NCBI RefSeq assembly: GCF_001649575.2 | Contig: NC_051441.1 | Span: forward strand, 17,405,947 to 17,469,946 | Direction: 5' to 3' | Length of the DNA stretch: 64,000 nt | From: Kryptolebias marmoratus | Taxonomy: Eukaryota; Chordata; Actinopteri; Cyprinodontiformes; Rivulidae | Shown here: positions 1-61,000 of the stretch, piece after piece | Layout: every line of letters starts with the position of its first letter | Numbering within the stretch: the first letter of the stretch is position 1 | Program-made: the position numbers and the translations under genes | Notes under the pieces: model-generated | The model's database searches: none | Told to the model about the DNA's origin: nothing | The model's input: the letters and a program-made list of their open reading frames with translations, nothing else

Positions 1-362
1 GTGATCTGCGTGGTAATATGGAGCATTGCTACATGGAATAAAGTCTATTTTTTTCAATGAATCCAGAAAAAAAGAAACACTTTGCAAGTTCCAAAAGTTA
101 GTAAATAGTCTGAGTTATTAGCAGCTGAAGAATTCCTTTTCAATAATAATAAAAAAAAGATATTAAGAAGGGCTGGAGGGTTTCTAAAGAACCCAGAGTC
201 AGATGTTTCAGCCTCCCTCAGCTTCCTGACGCGTCCTGTCAGAGTACAAGCGTTACGGTTAACCATCGACGACCCCTCCCACCCCATCCCCGACTGAATG
301 AACTGGCTTGTGGACGGCGGCTCTTGATGGCCAAGCTGTTGATTCTGTCCGCCCTCGACGCC
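1..362 (-). other. smurf2: smurf2 3' UTR (start; continues beyond window)
   Basis: This is the stretch after the smurf2 stop codon. I see no AATAAA or ATTAAA on the minus strand here, so the transcript end probably lies outside the window. It contains no coding signal and no clear repeat. Confidence 0.6.
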
Positions 363-51139
<50,777 letters not shown>

Positions 51140-52720
51140 CTCCGGATCCAAACTCTGCCAGCGCCGAGAGAACGTGTCGTTCGGAGGTCCCCCACCCTCC
51201 CCACCCAAAAAATAAGGTTTAATCAACCTCTCCGGCAGTTTTAGACAATAATGGAGTCAAAGCATTGTGGCCCGGATGTGAACTGCCACAGTAGCGGTCG
51301 CTCATAAATGCGAAAAATAAAATAAAAAGGAGGGAGAAAAAGGGGGAGAAGAAGGGCGCGTGCGGTTCTGCAGCTAATTGTATTTACTTTATATGTATAT
51401 TAAAAAAAAAAGCAAATAAAGCTAAAGACTTCGCCTCGGCGCTCGGTTGAAACGCCGCGGAGGTGTCGCGGTGTTTATCTCCACACCGTCTCCGGAGAGA
51501 GCAGCCTCTCCGCCCGCCTCGGACTGAGTCCTCCCCTCGGCTCCTCCGGAGTTGGGAGTGCGGAGCGGAGCGGAGCGGGGGGAGCAGGGAAGGGGGGGAG
51601 CCGGAGCCTCCTCCGGGGCAGGTCCAGCTGCAGGAGCTGACCGGTGACGACAGCACTCTCCTCCGGGGGGAGGGGGGGGGGGCATTTCTCCGACATGTGG
51701 CGGGATTCACACTCAGATTCACAGGTGTGTGTGTGTGTGTGTTTATTTGAGCTCAACATTTAGGAGTTTTAACAGGGCCGTAGCTAAAATATGTAGAGTC
51801 CCGGGCCACCATTTCACCACAGCTTAAAGCCTGGACAGCTGACAAGTTCTCCCAATGCTATTAAATTTGAATTTTTATGCCTCAGACTAATTAAATGCTT
51901 GTTTTGTTAGAGTTGTTATCTATAAACCCCCCATGTTAAAAATGTTACCAGGACCGCTTTCCTCCACCTGCGTAATAATCAATAAAATTAGAAACTTCTC
52001 GTCTCCGAAGTGATCCACACAATTATCACAAATACAGAACAGAGTTTAAAATCCTACAGCTCAAAAATCAGACAAAGCTCTCAAAAAACAAGCTGTCTAT
52101 TTATTAAATTTCTCATTGTTCCATATTTTCCTAACAGAGCACTTCTCAGAAGTGAATATTCAACTCAATCTGCTGGCTTCCTTAGATAGCTTTTACTAAT
52201 TGGCTTTTTATCAAGTATGTAAATGATTTTGTACAGTGCCTTGGTGCTATATAAATAAACTGAATGTCATTGTTTTAGAGTTAATTTAACTCAAACTCAT
52301 CAGGGTTTAATTTGTAAAAAATGTGTAGTAAAATAGTAAATATTCCTCACGTTTGTTTACAACTAAATTCAGGGATCGGCTACAGAAATTCTCCTGTCAG
52401 AGTTCAGAATATCTCAAACTGGAGAACGTGCTAGTGTTTGCTCATTTAAATGTCCACTTCATGTGGGCAAAAAAGCACCAAACGCCATTTTAAATGATTA
52501 ATTTAACATTTTACATGACTAGACACTTATTATACTAATGTGGGTAAAGTTTATTTGGCTTCCCGTACAAAAGCTACATTTTACCAATGAACTGTTGCTG
52601 ACCAAAATACAAAACTGGCTATAATTATATTTTACAGACATTTACTCCCCCCCCCCAGTAGCTAACATACTCTGAACCCCTACTGAGGACAGTTGTTTAA
52701 CAATTTGTAGTCAACCTAAT
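51140..52720. other. kpna2-smurf2 intergenic region
   Basis: Includes the smurf2 promoter, a (GT)n tract at 51725-51742, and at about 52224-52266 TACAGTGCCTTGGTGCTATA then TAAATAAACTGAA, which is the tail of a common fish dispersed repeat. The rest (51760-52720) is AT-rich with no gene evident. Confidence 0.55.
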
Positions 52721-52742
52721 CATTCAAACATGATTCACCAAC

Positions 52743-52748
52743 TTTATT
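52743..52748 (-). terminator. kpna2: kpna2 polyadenylation signal
   Basis: AATAAA on the minus strand, 123 bp after the kpna2 stop codon; nothing closer is evident. It implies cleavage near 52720-52730. Confidence 0.6.
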
Positions 52749-52870
52749 TACAAACTTTCTTGGATTTAAAAGCAGCATGTACAACAGATACATTGGAACC
52801 ACATGAACATGGGACAGACTGAAGGAATGAGGTCACAGTACAGAGTGGAGAAAAATAGAAAAAGAGTCAT

Positions 52871-52960
52871 CTAGAAATTGAAAGTGCTTTGGTTTTCACT
52901 GATCTGGAAAGCAAAACCGTCCTCGGTAGCTTCGGGTGCCACACACGGCACCTCCTCCCC
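52871..52960 (-). CDS. kpna2: kpna2 coding exon 10 (C-terminus, stop)
   Basis: Encodes [20 protein letters not shown] then SENQSTFNF and TAG at 52873-52871. The FNF ending matches mammalian KPNA2. Confidence 0.95.
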   Translation of the reverse strand, partial: GEEVPCVAPEATEDGFAFQISENQSTFNF

Positions 52961-55393
52961 CTGTGCACATAAAGAAACATTAGTAGGGAAAAAAAAAAAA
53001 AAAGTGCTCAAAACGTCTTCATGTCATGCCCACCTCCTCAGAGAAGTACTTCTCGATCAGGTTGAGAGCAGCTTTGTAGACCATCTCGTTCTCGTGACAC
53101 TGCAGCGCCTCGATCTTATCCAGCCCGCCGCATTCTTCGATCATCAGACTCAGCTTGTCGGACTCGCCAATTTTATCTCCAGCCTGAAGACAAAAAACAG
53201 TGACAGAAATATTTCACAGCTGTTGAGCCACAGAGACGGAGTCACGTCGAGTGGGAGGGGCATCCATTGAGCGTGGCCTCACCAAGAAGATGTTGGTTAT
53301 TGCGTCCAGGATGACGAGGACGGTTTTGCTGTCCTTCGAGGAGAGCAGGTTGAGGAGAGGGTCCAGGATGTTGGCTTGAACCAGGACCACCACCTGCTGA
53401 ACAGTGCCCCCGCTGGTGAAGTTTGTAACAGCCCACACAGCCTCTTTCTGAGTTTTGTAGTCACCCTGCAGAGAAACAGCCAATGAGAAATTAAAGTAAC
53501 ATTTTTAATTTTTTTTTATGCGAGACACGAACGCAAGGACATACTCGCACGAGCAGATCGACCATGTAAGGAACGAGGCCTGCGTCGATGACCTCCTGGA
53601 TCTGAGTGTCCCTCCCCGCCGTGATGTTGGACAGAGTCCAGGCCGCCTCCTTCTGAATGTTGGGCCTTTTGTGGCGCAGCAGATGTGGGAACACGGACAG
53701 GGCCCCGGCGTCGAGCACGGCCTGAGTCTGCTCGTCTGTGCCGGTCACGATGTTGCCGATGGCACGCAGCGCCGGAGTCTGACGGAAAGAAGAAGAAGAA
53801 GAAGTGTCGAACACACATCACGCAAACTGCAGCCATGCGGATTTGAAAAACGAAGAATTCACTTACAACTACAGACAGCTCCTGAAAGCCGAGCAGCTTC
53901 ACCAGCCGAGGGATCACGCCGGTCTGGACCACCACGTCGATGCGGTCGTTGGAGCCGTCCGTCAGGTAGGAAACGGCCCAGCACGCGTCGGCCAACACCT
54001 CCAGGTCGTGGTGGTGCAGGAGGCGGATGAGAGAGGGAAGGAGCTGTTGGATCGCGGTCATCGGAGGGGAGGGGTTCTTGTTCCGGCAGAGGTTTGAGAG
54101 AGTCCAGGTCACATTTCTCAAATAGCCAGGCTGCAAAAAAAAAAAAAAAACAAGTGTGAGAGGAGAGCAGGTGTCAGTTTGACATGGAGGAACATTTTGT
54201 TGAGTTAGGGCGCCACCTAGAGGCTAAATGTGACCACTTCAAGAAACCTGCTGAGGAGAACATGAATGATTGAATGAAGGCATAGCCAGCTTTAAATTAA
54301 GGTCTTGTGCATCATCACACTATCTCAAGATCTTTATAACATATTTTACTGACAGACAGACAAATTTACTTACAGTGAATACAGTGAGGTCAGGAACCGC
54401 CAGCAAACTGAGCAAAGGTGCCACAGCACCGTGTTTAATCACCAGGTCTCTAAGAGCCGACCCGTCACCTGAAGAGGAAGGGAATAAAAATGAAAAAGGG
54501 GTCACTTTTAGTCTTTCAGAAAACACGAGCTAAATGCCAACCCGACCCTACCGGCTATGTTTCCCAGGGCCCAGACCGCCTGCTCGCTGATGTGCTGGTG
54601 GGTGGACGTGATCAGGGCGACGAAGGCTGGGATGGCCCCGCCCTGCACGACAGCAGCAGTCTGCTCGGTCGTGCCCGAGGCGATGTTGGTCAGGGCCCAG
54701 GACGCCTCGAACTGGATGGGTGAGCAGTCCGTCAGGCCGAGGAAGGACACGAACTTGGGGATCAGGCCGGCGCAGATCATCTGGTCGATGGGAGGGTGTT
54801 TGTCACGGGACAGCAGTTTCCTGCACGCAGGAGAAGAAGGCAATGGTTAAACAGATTATTTTTTTAAAGTTAGAAATAATAATAATAAAAAGATTTGGTG
54901 CCATCTTACCGTGCAGCCTGGGTGGCCTGCAGCTGGGTCTCAGGGTTCACACTGTTCACTCCTGAAACAATCTCCTCCACCGTCCACTGCCGAGCAGCCT
55001 GCAAAGAGTCACGTAAAGGGGAAACATTTAGGGGGAAAAAAAACCACTTCATTAGAACTGTACTTGAAAACCTTAGAAGTGTTACCTGACAGTTTTGGGT
55101 CCTTTCCTGGAGAGGAGAAGTGGCCTCATCCGGGTCTGCAGACACATTCCTCTTCTTGAACATCTGGTCATCTTTCTTTGCTTTTCGAAGCTCCACGTTC
55201 ACCTCCACCCTCCTGCGTCGAAGCTCCTGCGTTAAATAACTTAACTCATAAGTCAACCGAGTCTCAAGTCTCCATTTATTTCAAATAATTATCGTAACAA
55301 AGCAGCCGAGAGGAAGGAGGTTCAGATAAAACTCACGTTAGCATCTTTGCCTTTGTTCTTAAACTTGTTCAGACGTGCGACGTTCTCAGACAT
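52871..55393 (-). CDS. kpna2: Importin subunit alpha (KPNA2 type), complete, 10 coding exons
   Basis: Encodes the adaptor that binds classical nuclear localisation signals and links cargo to importin beta for passage through the nuclear pore. The spliced ORF is 523 aa (human KPNA2: 529). An N-terminal importin-beta-binding segment ([20 protein letters not shown], about residues 22-41) is followed by ten armadillo repeats. Cargo-binding WxxxN motifs are visible: WALTN, WALGN and WTLSN (major site), then WTLSN and WAVTN (minor site). The acidic tail (YFSEEGEEVP...STFNF) is the exportin CAS-binding end. Exons: 55393-55337, 55226-55086, 54998-54910, 54820-54552, 54468-54374, 54130-53867, 53778-53545, 53465-53283, 53183-53034, 52960-52871. 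All junctions are GT-AG and in phase. Position next to bptf, as in mammals, supports kpna2 over other importin alphas. Confidence 0.96.
53034..53183 (-). CDS. kpna2: kpna2 coding exon 9 (ARM 10)
   Basis: Encodes [20 protein letters not shown] through [11 protein letters not shown], 50 codons. This region contacts the export receptor CAS. Donor GTGGGC is a weaker but legitimate GT site. Confidence 0.95.
53283..53465 (-). CDS. kpna2: kpna2 coding exon 8 (ARM 8-9)
   Basis: Encodes [20 protein letters not shown] through [13 protein letters not shown], 61 codons, phase 0-0. WAVTN is a minor-site motif. Donor GTGAGG. Confidence 0.96.
53545..53778 (-). CDS. kpna2: kpna2 coding exon 7 (ARM 6-7)
   Basis: Encodes [20 protein letters not shown] through [13 protein letters not shown], 78 codons, phase 0-0. 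Contains WTLSN of the minor NLS groove. Donor GTATGT. Confidence 0.96.
53867..54130 (-). CDS. kpna2: kpna2 coding exon 6 (ARM 4-5)
   Basis: Encodes [20 protein letters not shown] through [10 protein letters not shown], 88 codons. Contains WTLSN of the major groove. Acceptor TGCAG after a T run, donor GTAAGT. Confidence 0.97.
54374..54468 (-). CDS. kpna2: kpna2 coding exon 5
   Basis: Encodes [20 protein letters not shown] then [11 protein letters not shown]. Acceptor TTCAG, donor GTAAGT, ending in phase 0. The last four residues differ from the mammalian DMSSLA. Confidence 0.94.
54552..54820 (-). CDS. kpna2: kpna2 coding exon 4 (ARM 1-3)
   Basis: Encodes [20 protein letters not shown] through WALGNIAG. 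Carries two WxxxN motifs of the major NLS-binding groove. Acceptor GCAG|G, donor GTAGGG. Confidence 0.97.
54910..54998 (-). CDS. kpna2: kpna2 coding exon 3
   Basis: Encodes [20 protein letters not shown] then [10 protein letters not shown], the start of the armadillo array. Acceptor TGCAG, donor CG|GTAAG. Confidence 0.95.
55086..55226 (-). CDS. kpna2: kpna2 coding exon 2 (importin-beta-binding domain)
   Basis: Encodes [20 protein letters not shown] through [13 protein letters not shown]. The arginine cluster is the core of the autoinhibitory importin-beta-binding segment. 47 codons, phase 0-0. Confidence 0.95.
55337..55393 (-). CDS. kpna2: kpna2 coding exon 1 (start)
   Basis: Encodes [19 protein letters not shown], 19 codons, with donor GTGAGT at 55336. 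The exon also carries 28 nt of 5' UTR, from an acceptor TTTATCAG at 55423-55422. The N-terminus matches importin alphas. Confidence 0.93.
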
Positions 55394-55651
55394 CTTCAGG
55401 GAACAGATGAAGCTTTGATAGCTGATAAAAAAACCTTTATTTTTGGATTATTCCTGCGAAGACAAAGTTCAGTCTATTCTTTAAGTTGCCTCGTGGCCTT
55501 CAGAGTTGGCAAAAAAGACGTTAAAGTAAGCTAACTTCCTGTTTGAATTAGCTAGTCGGCTAAACGACAAAACTTCACGTGAAAAAAGGCATTTAAATAA
55601 AAAAAGGCAAAATTTCTGATATTTGTGAATAACAGCAGACAAACGACTCAC

Positions 55652-55690
55652 CTGGCCCTCGAACTGGAGCGGTGACGGAGAGAAAACTGC
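55652..55690 (-). other. kpna2: kpna2 non-coding first exon (5' UTR), 3' part
   Basis: CAG|GTGAGT at 55652/55651 is a strong donor within the CpG-rich promoter, positioned to splice to the acceptor at 55423-55422 ahead of the ATG. The 5' limit is unknown; 55690 is only a guess. Confidence 0.5.
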
Positions 55691-55840
55691 CGCACAGACC
55701 TTTAAATTCCCAGACCAAACTCTTCTGATTGGGCTGTTCGAGTCAAAGCATCCTGACGCCCGCGTTCATTGGTCCGTTTAAAAAATACACGGAGCGCACC
55801 GGAAGTGACGCGCGTCCGCGGAAATATCGCGAGATGTGGT
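55690..55840 (-). promoter_or_regulatory. kpna2: kpna2 CpG promoter with CCAAT, ETS and TCGCGAGA-type motifs
   Basis: On the minus strand, two CCAAT boxes lie at 55728-55732 and 55768-55772. TTTAAA at 55701-55706 could serve as a cell-cycle homology (CHR) element. CCGGAAGT (plus strand, 55799-55806) is an ETS-type site followed by TGACG. TATCGCGAGA (55825-55834) matches the TCTCGCGAGA-type core promoter motif. There is no TATA box. The combination suits a housekeeping, cell-cycle-boosted gene; motif function is inferred. Confidence 0.55.
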
Positions 55841-55849
55841 CCTACACTG

Positions 55850-57946
55850 GAGTATAGTTCACTCTTAACGACATCTGACAAATACACGCAGCAAGACAGC
55901 CATGCATAAAACTATTTTTGCCACTTCTTTTAAAAAAACTAAACTTTATTATATTCAGTTTTCTTGTTTATGGATCTAAAAAAGATTTAATAGATGTAGA
56001 ACTTATTTAGCCTTTAGAGTCAACCCAATTTAAGATTGCAGCTCTGGTCTACTTATCACAGACAGCAAAAAATTGCCTTTTAACTTTACAGAGATTTAGC
56101 TCAAATTTATTGTGGTAGTAGCAAGGATTTAAACCCACAACACACTCAAAGTGTGACATCTTTAGTAAAAACTCCTGCATTTACCGTTGGCGTCAACTGT
56201 GTTAGCAAAATATTTCACGCAACACTGGATGGATATTAAAGAAACTAGCAGGAAGTAATCTACAATTGATTAACTATTAAACCCAACCCAATTCAACCAC
56301 AGCCAATTGATCTTAGAAACCCTTCTGAAATGGCCTGAACCTAGTTGTACTGTTCAGATGAAGTTTGGTGTGGTAGTAGCTGAGAGTCATCCTCAACAGG
56401 CTCTCAGAGCCATTAACTTTAAAAGGAATGCTAGACCTTGTTTTCATGAAGACTGCTTTGTGCTCAAATTGTCACTGAAACATGAAAAAAAAATAAAGTA
56501 AAAAGAAAAATGCTTATGTTCTTGCTTTCCATTATTGTGAAAAGAAAAAAACACAGACAGGAAAAAAAGGAATCAGTCTTTTCTGTTTTAAGTTTCATAT
56601 ACATCAATATTTCTTCAGCTGTAATACAAAAAAAAGAAATCAAGTCCAAATCTGATGAATTGTTTTTCTTATTTTTTTTTCTTTTTTTACAAACAGGGCA
56701 GGAACCTTCAAACATCATTTTGTCCTTCTCAGTCACTACTGCAAATAAAATCATTTACAATAGCTTATTACTGTTTCTTCAGTAGGATATATAGGAGTTT
56801 AACCAAGAAGACTAATGATGTCCAAATATTTAGTACTTCAGTACTTAAAACTGTCTTTCATGCCACTTCAGACTAAACAATTAGTGGAAATGGATGAAAA
56901 AAAAAAACAACAAAAAAAAAAAAAGAAGAAAAAGTTCCACGGTGACGTCTGAATTCAGACAAAACTCTTGATACACGATGGTCAGGAACGCTCAGATGTC
57001 GGACGTTCAGTTTCTATCAGAGCGGACATGATGAGAATGGCCCAAGAATGTCTTTTTTTACATAGTAAAAAAAAAAAAAAAAAAAAAAAGGAAATCTGAG
57101 AGCTCCTGAAGAGTTTTTGCTCAACGTGCGATGCTTTTCTAAGAGGCTGCAGAGGACTGAAGCTTGTTGTTATGAGACCTACAGGATGCGGAGAGAGGGG
57201 AAGAGTTGAAAGCTCCTCACAGTTTTACATCTCAAGAAAACAAACAAAAAAAAAAGGATCTAACAAGCAAGAAGGTGCAAACGGACCGACCCGGTGTCCC
57301 GCAGCCATGTTGGTGCAACTAACCAGGAATGTCTTTATTAGTGAGTACAGCTTCCACAACTCCAAACTGAGGTTACGTTAACAAACAGGACACCCTCTTT
57401 CAGTACATTTGGAACTCAAAAGTGTCACCGATCTAAAAATGACTGGTTCATAATTGTTTAAAAGTCAAATACAGCCAACTGTGCATGATTTAAAAATATG
57501 TACATTCAAGACAAACCACCTTGGAAGATCCGAACAAAGTCAAAAACGAGGGTGAGGGAACATACAAAACGTCTCATAAATAGCTCCATCATAAAATACG
57601 CACCTTCTCGTGTTCTAGTCGACAATTTCAGCGTGTCCAATTCAACTGTGGCGTTTACACAGAAATAAATACAACTTAGGAAGTGAAGCGTTTAAAAGTC
57701 AAACAGGTTCCGCTGATTGATCGTGAAGGCCCAACAGAAACGGTGACACGACACGGCTGCCATTCTGCTGTCAACTGTGATTACAACCTCAAATCAAACA
57801 AAAAAAAAACAAAAAAACAACAACAACAAAAAAAAAGCACTTTTCTGTTTTTTTCTTTTCTTTGCTGTTTCGGAAAGACAAAGCTTTCATGTCAGTATCG
57901 CTAGAGACTTCAGCGTCCAGTCCAGACTCCAGCTAGACTGGCCAAC
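55850..57946 (-). other. bptf 3' UTR and bptf-kpna2 intergenic region
   Basis: Starts with the 3' UTR of bptf below 57946. The first AATAAA on the minus strand is at 57334-57339, about 610 nt after the stop, so cleavage may be near 57315; this is unproven. Long A and T runs follow (56880-57090). A degenerate dispersed repeat is recognisable at about 56110-56460. No gene is visible here. Confidence 0.5.
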
Positions 57947-57962
57947 TTAAGAATCTGACAAC
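57947..57962 (-). CDS. bptf: bptf last coding exon
   Basis: A 16-nt coding part: completes Arg, then LSDS and TAA (57949-57947). Acceptor TTCCAG at 57964-57963. The short tail differs from the longer mammalian ending after GFKASR, so an alternative ending further down is possible. Confidence 0.75.
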
Positions 57963-58018
57963 CTGGAAGAAAAGAAGAACATGGGATGGCTTAAATCAAA
58001 AGGCATGCAGCACAGATG

Positions 58019-58052
<34 letters not shown>

Positions 58053-61000
58053 TGTGACACGGCATGGACACGAGCTTTCACGGAACCACGGAGAAAACAC
58101 CGTCTGGTCTACGGTAAAACACTTTCTACAGCTACACACGCCACCAAGTGAGAGGCGGCCACAGATGCGTGAAAGAAACAAAAAAGCTGAGAAGCACAGA
58201 CGGCGCTTACCTGCTCGCTTTGAAGCCTTTCAGTTTCTGCACGAAGAAGGCTTCGAGCACCTCGGCGCACTGAAAGAAGGGCGTGTCGTTGGGGTTGTAA
58301 TAGCGGCAGTTGTCGAAGATTTTGGTCACGTCGGCCACGAACTCCGTCAGCTTCTGGTAATGCCGCTTCTGCAAACGGGTCTCCATCGTGGAGAAGTCTG
58401 AGAGGGACAGAGCAGGGATGAGGGTGAGGCGCAGGAAACACGGGGAAAAAAATAAAACCCAGACAGGACGGAGGCTTACCCATCGGCTCTTTAATCACAC
58501 GATAGTAATCCGGGGCGTCGTGGGGATCCACTGGTTCAAGAAACGGCCAGGCCATTTTGTGAGACTGAAAAAAAAAACAAAACAAAAAGGTGCACAAATA
58601 AATAAAAAAAGTATGTATAAAACTACGAACACTGGCCTAATAATGAAGATACATATATAAACCGTGACAGTGTGTCCAAACAGGATCAACACAGACTAAT
58701 TTATTTATTTATTTATTTTTCAGGCAGAATATTCTTTGACTTCCACAATGCAGGCAAGAAAAACAGCATCCCAAAAACTGAAGAATTAAGTTACGGTCCA
58801 CTTAGAGGAAAAAAAACAAAAACAACAACATAAGAGACCACAGGGTATCATCATCATCATCATCATCATCATCAGTGAGTCAAACAGGATACAGACATAA
58901 TACAATAAACTATATTTTAGGAAATAACTTCATCTTTTTGTAAAATAAAGCTCAAACTTTACAAATTGAACCGTTTCTTTACCCTTCTTACTTTATTTTT
59001 TTGCTCGTTTGTTGAACTGAAACACTTTTACTGCATTTTGTCAATAAATTCATGAAATCTGACTTGAGTTTCTTCCCAAACTGTTCAAACTTCTGAACCT
59101 GTCATACGATTAGACACTGTTTTAGGTGGAAAAAAACGCAGTTAAATTATAAAAAAACAACAAACACTGATTATAAAGGATGAAAACGTCTGACTGAAGG
59201 AGACGAAGGTGTATAAATCCTGTCACTAGAAGAAATCTTGGATATGTATAAGAAAACAAATGCAGGCTGTGGTAATTGGTTTTATATAAGCAGCTCTTTT
59301 CAAACCGAGTTCACATCAAGGTGTCAGAAGCTCAACTCCCACAGATCCAAGCGTCTAAACATGATGAGTTCATATCTGAGCTGTTGTCACGGAGCTGCAC
59401 AAAGACTCATACCTGTAACGAGCGCAATATTCTTTTCAAGCCCTCGTAGTCTTTGTCAGTGAGCGGCGACAGGACCGTCATGGCGTCCTCCGTCGACTGA
59501 CACTGCGGACAGACGTACACGTCGATGTGATTGGCCTCGCTCTGCAGGATGCCCACGCAGCGCCCGTGGTACCAGTTCTGGCAGCGGTCGCAGCCGATGT
59601 AAAACCTGTTGGGAGAGGGTCGGACGGGCCGTCAGCTCATCAATAAACAAGTTCCGACTTCGACTCGGAGCTAGGGGGGGCATACGAGATGTGCAAAAAA
59701 AAAAAAAAAAAAAAGCCCTACTGTGATTCGTCATAAGGTGTCCGGCAAATGCAGTACAGCTCCTCGGCGCCGGCTCCCTCCTGGCCGCGTTTGCAGTCGC
59801 TGCACACAAAGTCCTCCAGCTTCTTGGCCTCCTTCTCCGTGATGCCGACGCAGGCGCCGTGGAACCAGTTGGAGCACAGGTCGCACCCGATGTAAAACCT
59901 GCGGGGCAAAAAAAAATGTTTACATTCCCGTTAAGCGGTGAAAGAAACGCGGAAGGAAATGGAAGAGGCTGAGCTCACTTTGACTCGTCGTAGGGCGTCT
60001 TGCAGATACAGTACAGCTTGGTGTCCTTCTTGTGATCCTTTGAGGTAGAAGACAGCTTCTTCTTCTTCTTCTTGTGTTTCAGTAAGCTGGGGTCTCGCTC
60101 CTGGTCGCCGTCCCTTTCTTTGTCTTTGTCTTTGTCTCGTTCTCTGTCCCGATGTTTGTCCCGCTCCCTCTCCCGCTCCCTGTCCTTGTCCTTCTCTCTG
60201 TCTTTGTGTCGGTCTCTGTCCTTGTCCTTGTCCTTGTCCTTGTCCCTGTCCCGTTTCTTGCTCTTGTCGTGGTGTCGGTCCCGGTCTCTGTCTCGGTTCT
60301 TGTCCCTGTCCCGCTCGTCGTCTCGCTTACGCTTGTGGGACGGCGCGTGCGCGGCGTGGGGAAGGTGGGAGGAGGCCGCCTTGATGGTCGCCGCGGCGGC
60401 CTGGGCGATGGCGGCGCGGGCTTTCTCCTTTTCCCTCTGCAGCCGGGCCAAGTCCCGCCTCAGCTCCTCCTGAGAAGAACACGGGACATTTACTGGCGCC
60501 TTTTCAGCCTTTTTGTCTCTCACCATCCACACACCATCCAAAGCTTTCCTCGGATGCATCTACTAGACGTAATGACACACTCCGCTCACGAAATGAGAAG
60601 ATCTGAACAGTAAGTTTATGAAATTTTGTCACAAACTCAACCGACTGATTTTTAAAACACATTTTACTACAAGCCGTTGAAACATCGTCCCGTATTTTCC
60701 GGTCTATACGGCGCACCTAAAAGCCTCCAATTTTCCCAAAAAACAACATGCGCCTTATAATCCGGCGCGTTTATATATGTAAGAAGTCGTGATGTTTTAG
60801 TACGACTTTGGTTAACTACAAAGCTGCAGCGCTCGCAGCATTAAGGCTCAGTTAGAGTCGCACACGGCGTGTAGACATGAGCGAGCGGTGGAGGCGTTTA
60901 TACTTCACGCTTACGTCGGTGCAGCATCCTTCTGGGAGTTTTGAACCGTTTGATTATCTTTTTGATCTCTCACAGAGGGATCATAGAAATGCTGATACAG

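Noticed and set aside
60072..60613. Plus-strand Ser/Leu-rich and Val/Leu-rich frames over the bptf charged exon
   Set aside because: They are complementary readings of the RD/KD repeat; splice sites and PHD homology fix the minus strand.
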